Shown: positions 36,538 through 49,393 of the stretch, piece after piece | How positions within the stretch are numbered: the first letter of the stretch is position 1 | Layout: every line of letters begins with the position of its first letter | NCBI GenBank assembly: GCA_946699065.1 | Contig: CAMPDV010000191.1 | Location: 62,001 to 126,000, forward strand | DNA from: Loxodes magnus | Taxonomy: Eukaryota; Ciliophora; Karyorelictea; Loxodida; Loxodidae | Length of the DNA: 64,000 bases | Reading direction: 5' to 3' | The notes under the pieces: generated by a model | The model's database searches: none | Told to the model about the DNA's origin: nothing | The model's input: the letters and a program-made list of their open reading frames with translations, nothing else | Program-made: the position numbers and the translations under genes

Positions 36538-38713
36538 TTCGAAATTAATCAAAAGAATATTCAAAGAGTAAAAATGAGAAATCCAAAATAAAGAAAAGTG
36601 TAAAGACGAAAAATGTTCATAAATGTATTTTAGAAAGAATAAAGATATTTAAAAATTTCGAAATTAATCAAAAGAATATTCGAAGAGTAAAAATGAGAAG
36701 TCAAAAATAAAGTAAAATGTAAAGACGAAATTAATAATAAATGTATTTTAGAGAGAATAAAGATATTTAAAAATTTAGAAATTAATCAAAAGAATATTCA
36801 AAGAGTAAAAATGAGAAGTCGAAAATAAAGAAAAGTGTAAAGACGAAAAATGTTCATAAATGTATTTTAGAGAGAATAAAGATATTTAAAAATTTCGAAA
36901 TTAATCAAAAGAATATTCGAAGAGTAAAAATGAGAAGTCGAAAATAAAGAAAATTATTAAGACGAAAAATGTTCATAAATGTATTTTGGAAAGAATAAAG
37001 ATATTTAAAAATTTCGAAATTAATCAAAAGATATTCAAAGAGTAAAAATGAGAAGTCGAAAATAAAGAAAAGTGTAAAGACGAAAAATGTTCATAAATGT
37101 ATTTTAGAGAGAATAAAGATATTTAAAAATTTCTTAATTAATCAAAAGAATATTCGAAGAGTAAAAATGAGAAGTCGAAAATAAAGAAAAGTGTAAAGAC
37201 GAAAAATGTTCATAAATGTATTTTAGAGAGAATAAAGATATTTAAAAATTTCGAAATTAATCAAAAGAATATTCAAAGAGTAAAAATGAGAAGTCGAAAA
37301 TAAAGAAAAGTATTAAGACGAAAAATGTTCATAAATGTATTTTGGAAAGAATAAAGATATTTAAAAATTTCGAAATTAATCAAAAGATATTCAAAGAGTA
37401 AAAATGAGAAGTCGAAAATAAAGAAAAGTGTAAAGACGAAAAATGTTCATAAATGTATTTTGGAAAGAATAAAGATATTTAAAAATTTCGAAATTAATCA
37501 AAAGAATATTCAAAGAGTAAAAATGAGAAGTCGAAAATAAAGAAAAGTGTAAAGACGAAAAATGTTCATAAATGTATTTTAGAGAGAATAAAGATATTTA
37601 AAAATTTAGAAATTAATCAAAAGAATATTCAAAGAGTCAAATGAGAAATCCAAAATAAAGAAAAGTGTAAAGACGAAAAATGTTCATAAATGTATTTTAG
37701 TAAGAATAAAGATATTTAAAAATTTCGAAATTAATCAAAAGAATATTCAAAGAGTCAAAATGAGAAGTCGAAAATAAAGAAAAGTATAAAGATATTTAAA
37801 AATTTCGAAATTAATCAAAAGAATATTCAAAGAGTAAAAATGAGAAGTCGAAAATAAAGAAAAGTGTAAAGACGAAAAATGTTCATAAATGTATTTTAGA
37901 GAGAATAAAGATATTTAAAAATTTCGAAATTAATCAAAAGATATTCAAAGAGTAAAAATGAGAAGTCGAAAATAAAGAAAAGTGTAAAGACGAAAAATGT
38001 TCATAAATGTATTTTAGTAAGAATAAAGATATTTAAAAATTTCTTAATTAATCAAAAGAATATTCAAAGAGTAAAAATGAGAAGTCGAAAATAAAGAAAA
38101 GTGTAAAGACGAAAAATGTTCATAAATGTATTTTAGAGAGAATAAAGATATTTAAAAATTTCGAAATTAATCAAAAGATATTCAAAGAGTCAAATGAGAA
38201 ATCCAAAATAAAGAAAAGTGTAAAGACGAAAAATGTTCATAAATGTATTTTAGTAAGAATAAAGATATTTATAAATTTCGAAATTAATCAAAAGAATATT
38301 CAAAGAGTAAAAATGAGAAGTCGAAAATAAAGAAAAGTATAAAGATATTTAAAAATTTCGAAATTAATCAAAAGAATATTCAAAGAGTAAAAATGAGAAG
38401 TCGAAAATAAATAAAAGTGTAAAGACGAAAAATGTTCATAAATGTATTTTAGAGAGAATAAAGATATTTAAAAATTTCGAAATTAATCAAAAGAATATTC
38501 AAAGAGTAAAAATGAGAAGTCGAAAATAAAGAAAAGTATTAAGACGAAAAATGTTCATAAATGTATTTTGGAAAGAATAAAGATATTTAAAAATTTCGAA
38601 ATTAATCAAAAGAATATTCGAAGAGTAAAAATGAGAAATCCAAAATAAAGAAAAGTGTAAAGACGAAAAATGTTCATAAATGCATTTTGGAAAGAATAAA
38701 GATATTTAAAAAT

Positions 38714-40297
38714 TTCGAAATTAATCAAAAGAATATTCGAAGAGATAAAATGAGAAGCCGAAAATAAAGAAAAGTATTAAGACGAAAAATGTTCATAAAT
38801 GCATTTTAGAAAGAATAAAGATATTTAAAAATTTCGAAATTAATCAAAAGAATATTCAAAGAGTAAAAATGAGAAGTCGAAAATAAAGAAAAGTGTAAAG
38901 ACGAAAAATGTTCATAAATGTATTTTAGAGAGAATAAAGATATTTAAAAATTTCGAAATTAATCAAAAGAATATTCGAAGAGTAAAAATGAGAAGCCGAA
39001 AATTCAGAAAAGTGTAAAGACGAAAAATGTTCATAAATGCATTTTGGAAAGAATAAAGATATTTCAAAATTTCTTAATTAATCAAAAGAATATTCGAAGA
39101 GTAAAAATGAGAAGCCGAAAATTCAGAAAAGTGTAAAGACGAAAAATGTTCATAAATGTATTTTGGAAAGAATAAAGATATTTAAAAATTTCGAAATTAA
39201 TCAAAAGATATTCAAAGAGTAAAAATGAGAAGTCGAAAATAAAGAAAAGTGTAAAGACGAAAAATGTTCATAAATGCATTTTGGAAAGAATAAAGATATT
39301 TAAAAATTTCGAAATTAATCAAAAGAATATTCAAAGAGTAAAAATGAGAAGTCGAAAATAAATAAAAGTGTAAAGACGAAAAATGTTCATAAATGAATTT
39401 TAGTAAGAATAAAGATATTTAAAAATTTCGAAATTAATCAAAAGAATATTCGATGAGTAAAAATGAGAAGTCGAAAATAAAGAAAAGTATAAAGATATTT
39501 AAAAATTTCGAAATTAATCAAAAGAATATTCAAAGAGATAAAATGAGAAGTCGAAAATAAAGAAAAGTGTAAAGACGAAAAATGTTCATAAATGTATTTT
39601 AGAGAGAATAAAGATATTTAAAAATTTAGAAATTAATCAAAAGATATTCAAAGAGTCAAATGAGAAATCCAAAATAAAGAAAAGTGTAAAGACGAAAAAT
39701 GTTCATAAATGTATTTTGGAAAGAATAAAGATATTAAAAAATTTCGAAATTAATCAAAAGAATATTCGAAGAGTAAAAATGAGAAGCCGAAAATTCAGAA
39801 AAGTGTAAAGACGAAAAATGTTCATAAATGTATTTTGGAAAGAATAAAGATATTTAAAAATTTCGAAATTAATCAAAAGATATTCAAAGAGTAAAAATGA
39901 GAAGTCGAAAATAAAGAAAAGTGTAAAGACGAAAAATGTTCATAAATGCATTTTGGAAAGAATAAAGATATTTAAAAATTTCTTAATTAATCAAAAGAAT
40001 ATTCGAAGAGTAAAAATGAGAAGTCGAAAATAAATAAAAGTGTAAAGACGAAAAATGTTCATAAATGAATTTTAGTAAGAATAAAGATATTTAAAAATTT
40101 CGAAATTAATCAAAAGAATATTCGATGAGTAAAAATGAGAAGTCGAAAATAAAGAAAAGTATAAAGATATTTAAAAATTTCGAAATTAATCAAAAGAATA
40201 TTCGAAGAGTAAAAATGAGAAGTCGAAAATAAAGAAAAGTGTAAAGAAGAAAAATGTTCATAAATGCATTTTGGAAAGAATAAAGATATTTAAAAAT
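38714..40297. repeat. HOR-2 copy a (14 monomers, 1584 bp, five units short)
   Basis: The copy starts with the CGAAGAGATAAAATGAGAAGCCG-type anchor unit (in pieces: CGAAGAGAT, AAAATGAG, AAGCCG) and follows the same order as copy d for thirteen units, then jumps to its last unit (GTGTAAAGAAG/ATGCAT). Units 14-18 of copy d sum to 554 bp, and 2138 minus 554 is exactly 1584. The difference is therefore a clean loss or gain of five whole monomers. The fourth unit here has ATTTCAAAATTTC and TTCTTAATT. Confidence 0.85.
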
Positions 40298-42433
40298 TTC
40301 GAAATTAATCAAAAGAATATTCGAAGAGATAAAATGAGAAGCCGAAAATAAAGAAAAGTATTAAGACGAAAAATGTTCATAAATGCATTTTAGAAAGAAT
40401 AAAGATATTTAAAAATTTCGAAATTAATCAAAAGAATATTCAAAGAGTAAAAATGAGAAGTCGAAAATAAAGAAAAGTGTAAAGACGAAAAATGTTCATA
40501 AATGTATTTTAGAGAGAATAAAGATATTTAAAAATTTCGAAATTAATCAAAAGAATATTCGAAGAGTAAAAATGAGAAGCCGAAAATTCAGAAAAGTGTA
40601 AAGACGAAAAATGTTCATAAATGCATTTTGGAAAGAATAAAGATATTTAAAAATTTCGAAATTAATCAAAAGAATATTCGAAGAGTAAAAATGAGAAGCC
40701 GAAAATTCAAAAAAGTGTAAAGACGAAAAATGTTCATAAATGTATTTTGGAAAGAATAAAGATATTTAAAAATTTCGAAATTAATCAAAAGATATTCAAA
40801 GAGTAAAAATGAGAAGTCGAAAAAAAAGAAAAGTATTAAGACGAAAAATGTTCATAAATGTATTTTAGAAAGAATAAAGATATTTAAAAATTTCGAAATT
40901 AATCAAAAGAATATTCAAAGAGTAAAAATGAGAAGTCGAAAATAAAGAAAAGTATTAAGACGAAAAATGTTCATAAATGTATTTTGGTAAGAATAAAGAT
41001 ATTTAAAAATTTCGAAATTAATCAAAAGAATATTCGAAGAGTAAAAATGAGAAGTCGAAAATAAAGAAAAGTATAAAGATATTTAAAAATTTCGAAATTA
41101 ATCAAAAGAATATTCAAAGAGTAAAAATGAGAAGTCGAAAATAAAGAAAAGTGTAAAGACGAAAAATGTTCATAAATGTATTTTAGAGAGAATAAAGATA
41201 TTTAAAAATTTCGAAATTAATCAAAAGAATATTCAAAGAGTAAAAATGAGAAGTCGAAAATAAAGAAAAGTGTAAAGACGAAAATGTTCATAAATGTATT
41301 TTAGAGAGAATAAAGATATTTAAAAATTTCGAAATTAATCAAAAGATATTCAAAGAGTCAAATGAGAAATCCAAAATAAAGAAAAGTGTAAAGACGAAAA
41401 ATGTTCATAAATGTATTTTAGTAAGAATAAAGATATTTAAAAATTTCGAAATTAATCAAAAGAATATTCAAAGAGTCAAAATGAGAAGTCGAAAATAAAG
41501 AAAAGTATAAAGATATTTAAAAATTTCGAAATTAATCAAAAGAATATTCAAAGAGTAAAAATGAGAAGTCGAAAATAAAGAAAAGTGTAAAGACGAAAAA
41601 TGTTCATAAATGTATTTTAGAGAGAATAAAGATATTTAAAAATTTCGAAATTAATCAAAAGATATTCAAAGAGTAAAAATGAGAAGTCGAAAATAAAGAA
41701 AAGTGTAAAGACGAAAAATGTTCATAAATGTATTTTAGAAAGAATAAAGATATTTAAAATTTTCAAATTAATCAAAAGAATATTCAAAGAGTAAAAATGA
41801 GAAGTCGAAAATAAAGAAAAGTGTAAAGACGAAAAATGTTCATAAATGTATTTTAGAGAGAATAAAGATATTTAAAAATTTCGAAATTAATCAAAAGATA
41901 TTCAAAGAGTCAAATGAGAAATCCAAAATAAAGAAAAGTGTAAAGACGAAAAATGTTCATAAATGTATTTTAGTAAGAATAAAGATATTTAAAAATTTCG
42001 AAATTAATCAAAAGAATATTCGAAGAGTAAAAATGAGAAGTCGAAAATAAAGAAAAGTATAAAGATATTTAAAAATTTCGAAATTAATCAAAAGAATATT
42101 CAAAGAGTAAAAATGAGAAGTCGAAAATAAAGAAAAGTGTAAAGACGAAAAATGTTCATAAATGTATTTTAGAGAGAATAAAGATATTTAAAAATTTCGA
42201 AATTAATCAAAAGAATATTCAAAGATTAAAAATGAGAAGTCGAAAATAAAGAAAAGTATTAAGACGAAAAATGTTCATAAATGTATTTTGGAAAGAATAA
42301 AGATATTTAAAAATTTCGAAATTAATCAAAAGAATATTCGAAGAGTAAAAATGAGAAGTCGAAAATAAAGAAAAGTGTAAAGAAGAAAAATGTTCATAAA
42401 TGCATTTTGGAAAGAATAAAGATATTTAAAAAT
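40298..42433. repeat. HOR-2 copy b (2136 bp, different middle)
   Basis: The opening four units and the closing five units match copy d. The middle is different and includes CGAAAAAAAAG (about 40817), a GTCAAAATG 80-bp unit, and a unique-looking junction AAAATTTTCAAATTA (about 41757). The last part, from about 41437, recurs at an offset of 4822 bp in the tail of copy c. Its near-normal length with a foreign middle suggests a mosaic made by exchange or conversion. Confidence 0.8.
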
Positions 42434-42790
42434 TTCGAAATTAATCAAAAGAATATTCGAAGAGATAAAATGAGAAGCCGAAAATAAAGAAAAGTATTAA
42501 GACGAAAAATGTTCATAAATGCATTTTAGAAAGAATAAAGATATTTAAAAATTTCGAAATTAATCAAAAGAATATTCAAAGAGTAAAAATGAGAAGTCGA
42601 AAATAAAGAAAAGTGTAAAGACGAAAAATGTTCATAAATGTATTTTAGAGAGAATAAAGATATTTAAAAATTTCGAAATTAATCAAAAGAATATTCGAAG
42701 AGTAAAAATGAGAAGCCGAAAATTCAGAAAAGTGTAAAGACGAAAAATGTTCATAAATGCATTTTGGAAAGAATAAAGATATTTAAAAAT

Positions 42791-42910
42791 TTCGAAATTA
42801 ATCAAAAGAATATTCGAAGAGTAAAAATGAGAAGCCGAAAATTCAGAAAAAGTGTAAAGACGAAAAATGTTCATAAATGTATTTTGGAAAGAATAAAGAT
42901 ATTTAAAAAT
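42791..42910. repeat. 120-bp monomer with one extra A
   Basis: This unit has AATTCAGAAAAAGTG where its relatives have AATTCAGAAAAGTG, giving 120 bp instead of 119. Because 120 is a multiple of three, the reading frame is kept across it. That, together with loss of the usual minus-strand stop in AATTCAG units, accounts for the open frame at 42683-42925. Confidence 0.92.
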
Positions 42911-43227
42911 TTCGAAATTAATCAAAAGATATTCAAAGAGTAAAAATGAGAAGTCGAAAATAAAGAAAAGTGTAAAGACGAAAAATGTTCATAAATGCAT
43001 TTTGGAAAGAATAAAGATATTTAAAAATTTCGAAATTAATCAAAAGAATATTCAAAGAGTAAAAATGAGAAGTCGAAAATAAATAAAAGTGTAAAGACGA
43101 AAAATGTTCATAAATGAATTTTAGTAAGAATAAAGATATTTAAAAATTTCGAAATTAATCAAAAGAATATTCGATGAGTAAAAATGAGAAGTCGAAAATA
43201 AAGAAAAGTATAAAGATATTTAAAAAT

Positions 43228-44569
43228 TTCGAAATTAATCAAAAGAATATTCAAAGAGTAAAAATGAGAAGTCGAAAATAAAGAAAAGTGTAAAGACGAA
43301 AAATGTTCATAAATGTATTTTAGAGAGAATAAAGATATTTAAAAATTTAGAAATTAATCAAAAGATATTCAAAGAGTCAAATGAGAAATCCAAAATAAAG
43401 AAAAGTGTAAAGACGAAAAATGTTCATAAATGTATTTTGGAAAGAATAAAGATATTAAAAAATTTCGAAATTAATCAAAAGAATATTCGAAGAGTAAAAA
43501 TGAGAAGCCGAAAATTCAGAAAAGTGTAAAGACGAAAAATGTTCATAAATGTATTTTGGAAAGAATAAAGATATTTAAAAATTTCGAAATTAATCAAAAG
43601 ATATTCAAAGAGTAAAAATGAGAAGTCGAAAATAAAGAAAAGTGTAAAGACGAAAAATGTTCATAAATGCATTTTGGAAAGAATAAAGATATTTAAAAAT
43701 TTCTTAATTAATCAAAAGAATATTCGAAGAGTAAAAATGAGAAGTCGAAAATAAATAAAAGTGTAAAGACGAAAAATGTTCATAAATGAATTTTAGTAAG
43801 AATAAAGATATTTAAGAATTTCGAAATTAATCAAAAGATATTCAAAGAGTAAAAATGAGAAGTCGAAAATAAAGAAAAGTATAAAGATATTTAAAAATTT
43901 CGAAATTAATCAAAAGAATATTCAAAGAGTAAAAATGAGAAGTCGAAAATAAAGAAAAGTGTAAAGACGAAAAATGTTCATAAATGTATTTTAGAGAGAA
44001 TAAAGATATTTAAAAATTTAGAAATTAATCAAAAGATATTCAAAGAGTCAAATGAGAAATCCAAAATAAAGAAAAGTGTAAAGACGAAAAATGTTCATAA
44101 ATGTATTTTAGTAAGAATAAAGATATTTAAAAATTTCGAAATTAATCAAAAGAATATTCAAAGAGTCAAAATGAGAAGACGAAAATAAAGAAAAGTATTA
44201 AGACGAAAAATGTTCATAAATGTATTTTAGAGAGAATAAAGATATTTAAAAATTTAGAAATTAATCAAAAGATATTCAAAGAGTCAAATGAGAAATCCAA
44301 AATAAAGAAAAGTGTAAAGACGAAAAATGTTCATAAATGCATTTTGGAAAGAATAAAGATATTAAAAAATTTCGAAATTAATCAAAAGAATATTCAAAGA
44401 GTAAAAATGAGAAGCCGAAAATAAAGAAAAGTATTAAGACGAAAAATGTTCATAAATGTATTTTAGTAAGAATAAAGATATTTAAAAATTTCGAAATTAA
44501 TCAAAAGAATATTCAAAGAGTCAAAATGAGAAGTCGAAAATAAAGAAAAGTATAAAGATATTTAAAAAT
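43228..44569. repeat. Internal duplication in HOR-2 copy c, first copy (1342 bp)
   Basis: This matches 45005-46346 at a constant offset of 1777 bp. Markers are ATATTAAAAAATTTC, GAAGCCGAAAATTCAG, the rare TTTAAGAATTTC (43811 and 45588) and GAGAAGACG (44174 and 45951). One visible difference is AAAGTGTAAAG against AAAGTTTAAAG in the AATTCAG unit. Confidence 0.84.
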
Positions 44570-45004
44570 TTCGAAATTAATCAAAAGAATATTCAAAGAG
44601 TAAAAATGAGAAGTCGAAAATAAATAAAAGTGTAAAGACGAAAAATGTTCATAAATGAATTTTAGTAAGAATAAAGATATTTAAAAATTTCGAAATTAAT
44701 CAAAAGAATATTCGATGAGTAAAAATGAGAAGTCGAAAATAAAGAAAAGTATAAAGATATTTAAAAATTTCGAAATTAATCAAAAGAATATTCAAAGAGT
44801 AAAAATGAGAAGTCGAAAATAAAGAAAAGTGTAAAGACGAAAAATGTTCATAAATGTATTTTAGAGAGAATAAAGATATTTAAAAATTTAGAAATTAATC
44901 AAAAGATATTCAAAGAGTCAAATGAGAAATCCAAAATAAAGAAAAGTGTAAAGACGAAAAATGTTCATAAATGTATTTTGGAAAGAATAAAGATATTAAA
45001 AAAT

Positions 45005-46346
45005 TTCGAAATTAATCAAAAGAATATTCAAAGAGTAAAAATGAGAAGTCGAAAATAAAGAAAAGTGTAAAGACGAAAAATGTTCATAAATGTATTTTAG
45101 AGAGAATAAAGATATTTAAAAATTTAGAAATTAATCAAAAGATATTCAAAGAGTCAAATGAGAAATCCAAAATAAAGAAAAGTGTAAAGACGAAAAATGT
45201 TCATAAATGTATTTTGGAAAGAATAAAGATATTAAAAAATTTCGAAATTAATCAAAAGAATATTCGAAGAGTAAAAATGAGAAGCCGAAAATTCAGAAAA
45301 GTTTAAAGACGAAAAATGTTCATAAATGTATTTTGGAAAGAATAAAGATATTTAAAAATTTCGAAATTAATCAAAAGATATTCAAAGAGTAAAAATGAGA
45401 AGTCGAAAATAAAGAAAAGTGTAAAGACGAAAAATGTTCATAAATGCATTTTGGAAAGAATAAAGATATTTAAAAATTTCTTAATTAATCAAAAGAATAT
45501 TCGAAGAGTAAAAATGAGAAGTCGAAAATAAATAAAAGTGTAAAGACGAAAAATGTTCATAAATGAATTTTAGTAAGAATAAAGATATTTAAGAATTTCG
45601 AAATTAATCAAAAGATATTCAAAGAGTAAAAATGAGAAGTCGAAAATAAAGAAAAGTATAAAGATATTTAAAAATTTCGAAATTAATCAAAAGAATATTC
45701 AAAGAGTAAAAATGAGAAGTCGAAAATAAAGAAAAGTGTAAAGACGAAAAATGTTCATAAATGTATTTTAGAGAGAATAAAGATATTTAAAAATTTAGAA
45801 ATTAATCAAAAGATATTCAAAGAGTCAAATGAGAAATCCAAAATAAAGAAAAGTGTAAAGACGAAAAATGTTCATAAATGTATTTTAGTAAGAATAAAGA
45901 TATTTAAAAATTTCGAAATTAATCAAAAGAATATTCAAAGAGTCAAAATGAGAAGACGAAAATAAAGAAAAGTATTAAGACGAAAAATGTTCATAAATGT
46001 ATTTTAGAGAGAATAAAGATATTTAAAAATTTAGAAATTAATCAAAAGATATTCAAAGAGTCAAATGAGAAATCCAAAATAAAGAAAAGTGTAAAGACGA
46101 AAAATGTTCATAAATGCATTTTGGAAAGAATAAAGATATTAAAAAATTTCGAAATTAATCAAAAGAATATTCAAAGAGTAAAAATGAGAAGCCGAAAATA
46201 AAGAAAAGTATTAAGACGAAAAATGTTCATAAATGTATTTTAGTAAGAATAAAGATATTTAAAAATTTCGAAATTAATCAAAAGAATATTCAAAGAGTCA
46301 AAATGAGAAGTCGAAAATAAAGAAAAGTATAAAGATATTTAAAAAT
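45005..46346. repeat. Internal duplication in HOR-2 copy c, second copy (1342 bp)
   Basis: This is the partner of 43228-44569. It is followed by a GTGTAAAG/TTTTAGAGAG unit instead of the ATAAATAAAAG unit, after which the order switches to that of the copy b tail. Confidence 0.83.
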
Positions 46347-47255
46347 TTCGAAATTAATCAAAAGAATATTCAAAGAGTAAAAATGAGAAGTCGAAAATAA
46401 AGAAAAGTGTAAAGACGAAAAATGTTCATAAATGTATTTTAGAGAGAATAAAGATATTTAAAAATTTCGAAATTAATCAAAAGATATTCAAAGAGTAAAA
46501 ATGAGAAGTCGAAAATAAAGAAAAGTGTAAAGACGAAAAATGTTCATAAATGTATTTTAGAAAGAATAAAGATATTTAAAATTTTCAAATTAATCAAAAG
46601 AATATTCAAAGAGTAAAAATGAGAAGTCGAAAATAAAGAAAAGTGTAAAGACGAAAAATGTTCATAAATGTATTTTAGAGAGAATAAAGATATTTAAAAA
46701 TTTCGAAATTAATCAAAAGATATTCAAAGAGTCAAATGAGAAATCCAAAATAAAGAAAAGTGTAAAGACGAAAAATGTTCATAAATGTATTTTAGTAAGA
46801 ATAAAGATATTTAAAAATTTCGAAATTAATCAAAAGAATATTCGAAGAGTAAAAATGAGAAGTCGAAAATAAAGAAAAGTATAAAGATATTTAAAAATTT
46901 CGAAATTAATCAAAAGAATATTCAAAGAGTAAAAATGAGAAGTCGAAAATAAAGAAAAGTGTAAAGACGAAAAATGTTCATAAATGTATTTTAGAGAGAA
47001 TAAAGATATTTAAAAATTTCGAAATTAATCAAAAGAATATTCAAAGAGTAAAAATGAGAAGTCGAAAATAAAGAAAAGTATTAAGACGAAAAATGTTCAT
47101 AAATGTATTTTGGAAAGAATAAAGATATTTAAAAATTTCGAAATTAATCAAAAGAATATTCGAAGAGTAAAAATGAGAAGTCGAAAATAAAGAAAAGTGT
47201 AAAGAAGAAAAATGTTCATAAATGCATTTTGGAAAGAATAAAGATATTTAAAAAT

Positions 47256-49393
47256 TTCGAAATTAATCAAAAGAATATTCGAAGAGATAAAATGAGAAGC
47301 CGAAAATAAAGAAAAGTATTAAGACGAAAAATGTTCATAAATGCATTTTAGAAAGAATAAAGATATTTAAAAATTTCGAAATTAATCAAAAGAATATTCA
47401 AAGAGTAAAAATGAGAAGTCGAAAATAAAGAAAAGTGTAAAGACGAAAAATGTTCATAAATGTATTTTAGAGAGAATAAAGATATTTAAAAATTTCGAAA
47501 TTAATCAAAAGAATATTCGAAGAGTAAAAATGAGAAGCCGAAAATTCAGAAAAGTGTAAAGACGAAAAATGTTCATAAATGCATTTTGGAAAGAATAAAG
47601 ATATTTAAAAATTTCGAAATTAATCAAAAGAATATTCGAAGAGTAAAAATGAGAAGCCGAAAATTCAAAAAAGTGTAAAGACGAAAAATGTTCATAAATG
47701 TATTTTGGAAAGAATAAAGATATTTAAAAATTTCGAAATTAATCAAAAGATATTCAAAGAGTAAAAATGAGAAGTCGAAAATAAAGAAAAGTGTAAAGAC
47801 GAAAAATGTTCATAAATGCATTTTGGAAAGAATAAAGATATTTAAAAATTTCGAAATTAATCAAAAGAATATTCAAAGAGTAAAAATGAGAAGTCGAAAA
47901 TAAATAAAAGTGTAAAGACGAAAAATGTTCATAAATGAATTTTAGTAAGAATAAAGATATTTAAAAATTTCGAAATTAATCAAAAGAATATTCGATGAGT
48001 AAAAATGAGAAGTCGAAAATAAAGAAAAGTATAAAGATATTTAAAAATTTCGAAATTAATCAAAAGAATATTCAAAGAGTAAAAATGAGAAGTCGAAAAT
48101 AAAGAAAAGTGTAAAGACGAAAAATGTTCATAAATGTATTTTAGAGAGAATAAAGATATTTAAAAATTTAGAAATTAATCAAAAGATATTCAAAGAGTCA
48201 AATGAGAAATCCAAAATAAAGAAAAGTGTAAAGACGAAAAATGTTCATAAATGTATTTTGGAAAGAATAAAGATATTAAAAAATTTCGAAATTAATCAAA
48301 AGAATATTCGAAGAGTAAAAATGAGAAGCCGAAAATTCAATAAAGTGTAAAGACGAAAAATGTTCATAAATGTATTTTAGAGAGAATAAAGATATTTAAA
48401 AATTTCGAAATTAATCAAAAGATATTCAAAGAGTAAAAATGAGAAGTCGAAAATAAAGAAAAGTGTAAAGACGAAAAATGTTCATAAATGCATTTTGGAA
48501 AGAATAAAGATATTTAAAAATTTCTTAATTAATCAAAAGAATATTCGAAGAGTAAAAATGAGAAGTCGAAAATAAATAAAAGTGTAAAGACGAAAAATGT
48601 TCATAAATGAATTTTAGTAAGAATAAAGATATTTAAAAATTTCGAAATTAATCAAAAGAATATTCGATGAGTAAAAATGAGAAGTCGAAAATAAAGAAAA
48701 GTATAAAGATATTTAAAAATTTCGAAATTAATCAAAAGAATATTCAAAGAGTAAAAATGAGAAGTCGAAAATAAAGAAAAGTGTAAAGACGAAAAATGTT
48801 CATAAATGTATTTTAGAGAGAATAAAGATATTTAAAAATTTAGAAATTAATCAAAAGATATTCAAAGAGTCAAATGAGAAATCCAAAATAAAGAAAAGTG
48901 TAAAGACGAAAAATGTTCATAAATGTATTTTAGTAAGAATAAAGATATTTAAAAATTTCGAAATTAATCAAAAGAATATTCGAAGAGTAAAAATGAGAAG
49001 TCGAAAATAAAGAAAAGTATAAAGATATTTAAAAATTTCGAAATTAATCAAAAGAATATTCAAAGAGTAAAAATGAGAAGTCGAAAATAAAGAAAAGTGT
49101 AAAGACGAAAAATGTTCATAAATGTATTTTAGAGAGAATAAAGATATTTAAAAATTTCGAAATTAATCAAAAGAATATTCAAAGAGTAAAAATGAGAAGT
49201 CGAAAATAAAGAAAAGTATTAAGACGAAAAATGTTCATAAATGTATTTTGGAAAGAATAAAGATATTTAAAAATTTCGAAATTAATCAAAAGAATATTCG
49301 AAGAGTAAAAATGAGAAGTCGAAAATAAAGAAAAGTGTAAAGAAGAAAAATGTTCATAAATGCATTTTGGAAAGAATAAAGATATTTAAAAAT
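47256..49393. repeat. HOR-2 copy d, reference copy (19 monomers, 2138 bp)
   Basis: Unit starts are 47256, 47375, 47494, 47613, 47732, 47850, 47969, 48049, 48168, 48285, 48404, 48522, 48641, 48721, 48840, 48957, 49037, 49156 and 49275. Units 7, 13 and 16 are 80 bp, units 9 and 15 are 117 bp (CAAAAGATATTC plus GTCAAATGAG), and units 5 and 11 are 118 bp. Unit 19 carries GTGTAAAGAAG. This is the cleanest complete copy and I use it as the HOR-2 reference. Confidence 0.86.

Larger units (their letters stand above)
42434..47255. repeat. HOR-2 copy c (4822 bp, expanded)
   Basis: The head (42434 to about 44134, units 1-15) follows copy d. The middle holds a 1342-bp internal duplication (43228-44569 and 45005-46346). 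Between these lies a second copy of units 6-9 (44570-45004, matching 43029-43463). The tail matches the tail of copy b. One unit (42791-42910) has an extra A and is 120 bp. Confidence 0.82.

Noticed and set aside
42683-42925. 80-codon open frame on the minus strand, internally repeating about every 40 residues
   Set aside because: It lies wholly inside two satellite monomers, starts at TTG rather than ATG, and exists only because AATTCAG variants lack the usual minus-strand stop and one unit is 120 bp, which keeps frame. The residue repeat simply mirrors the DNA repeat. Not a gene.
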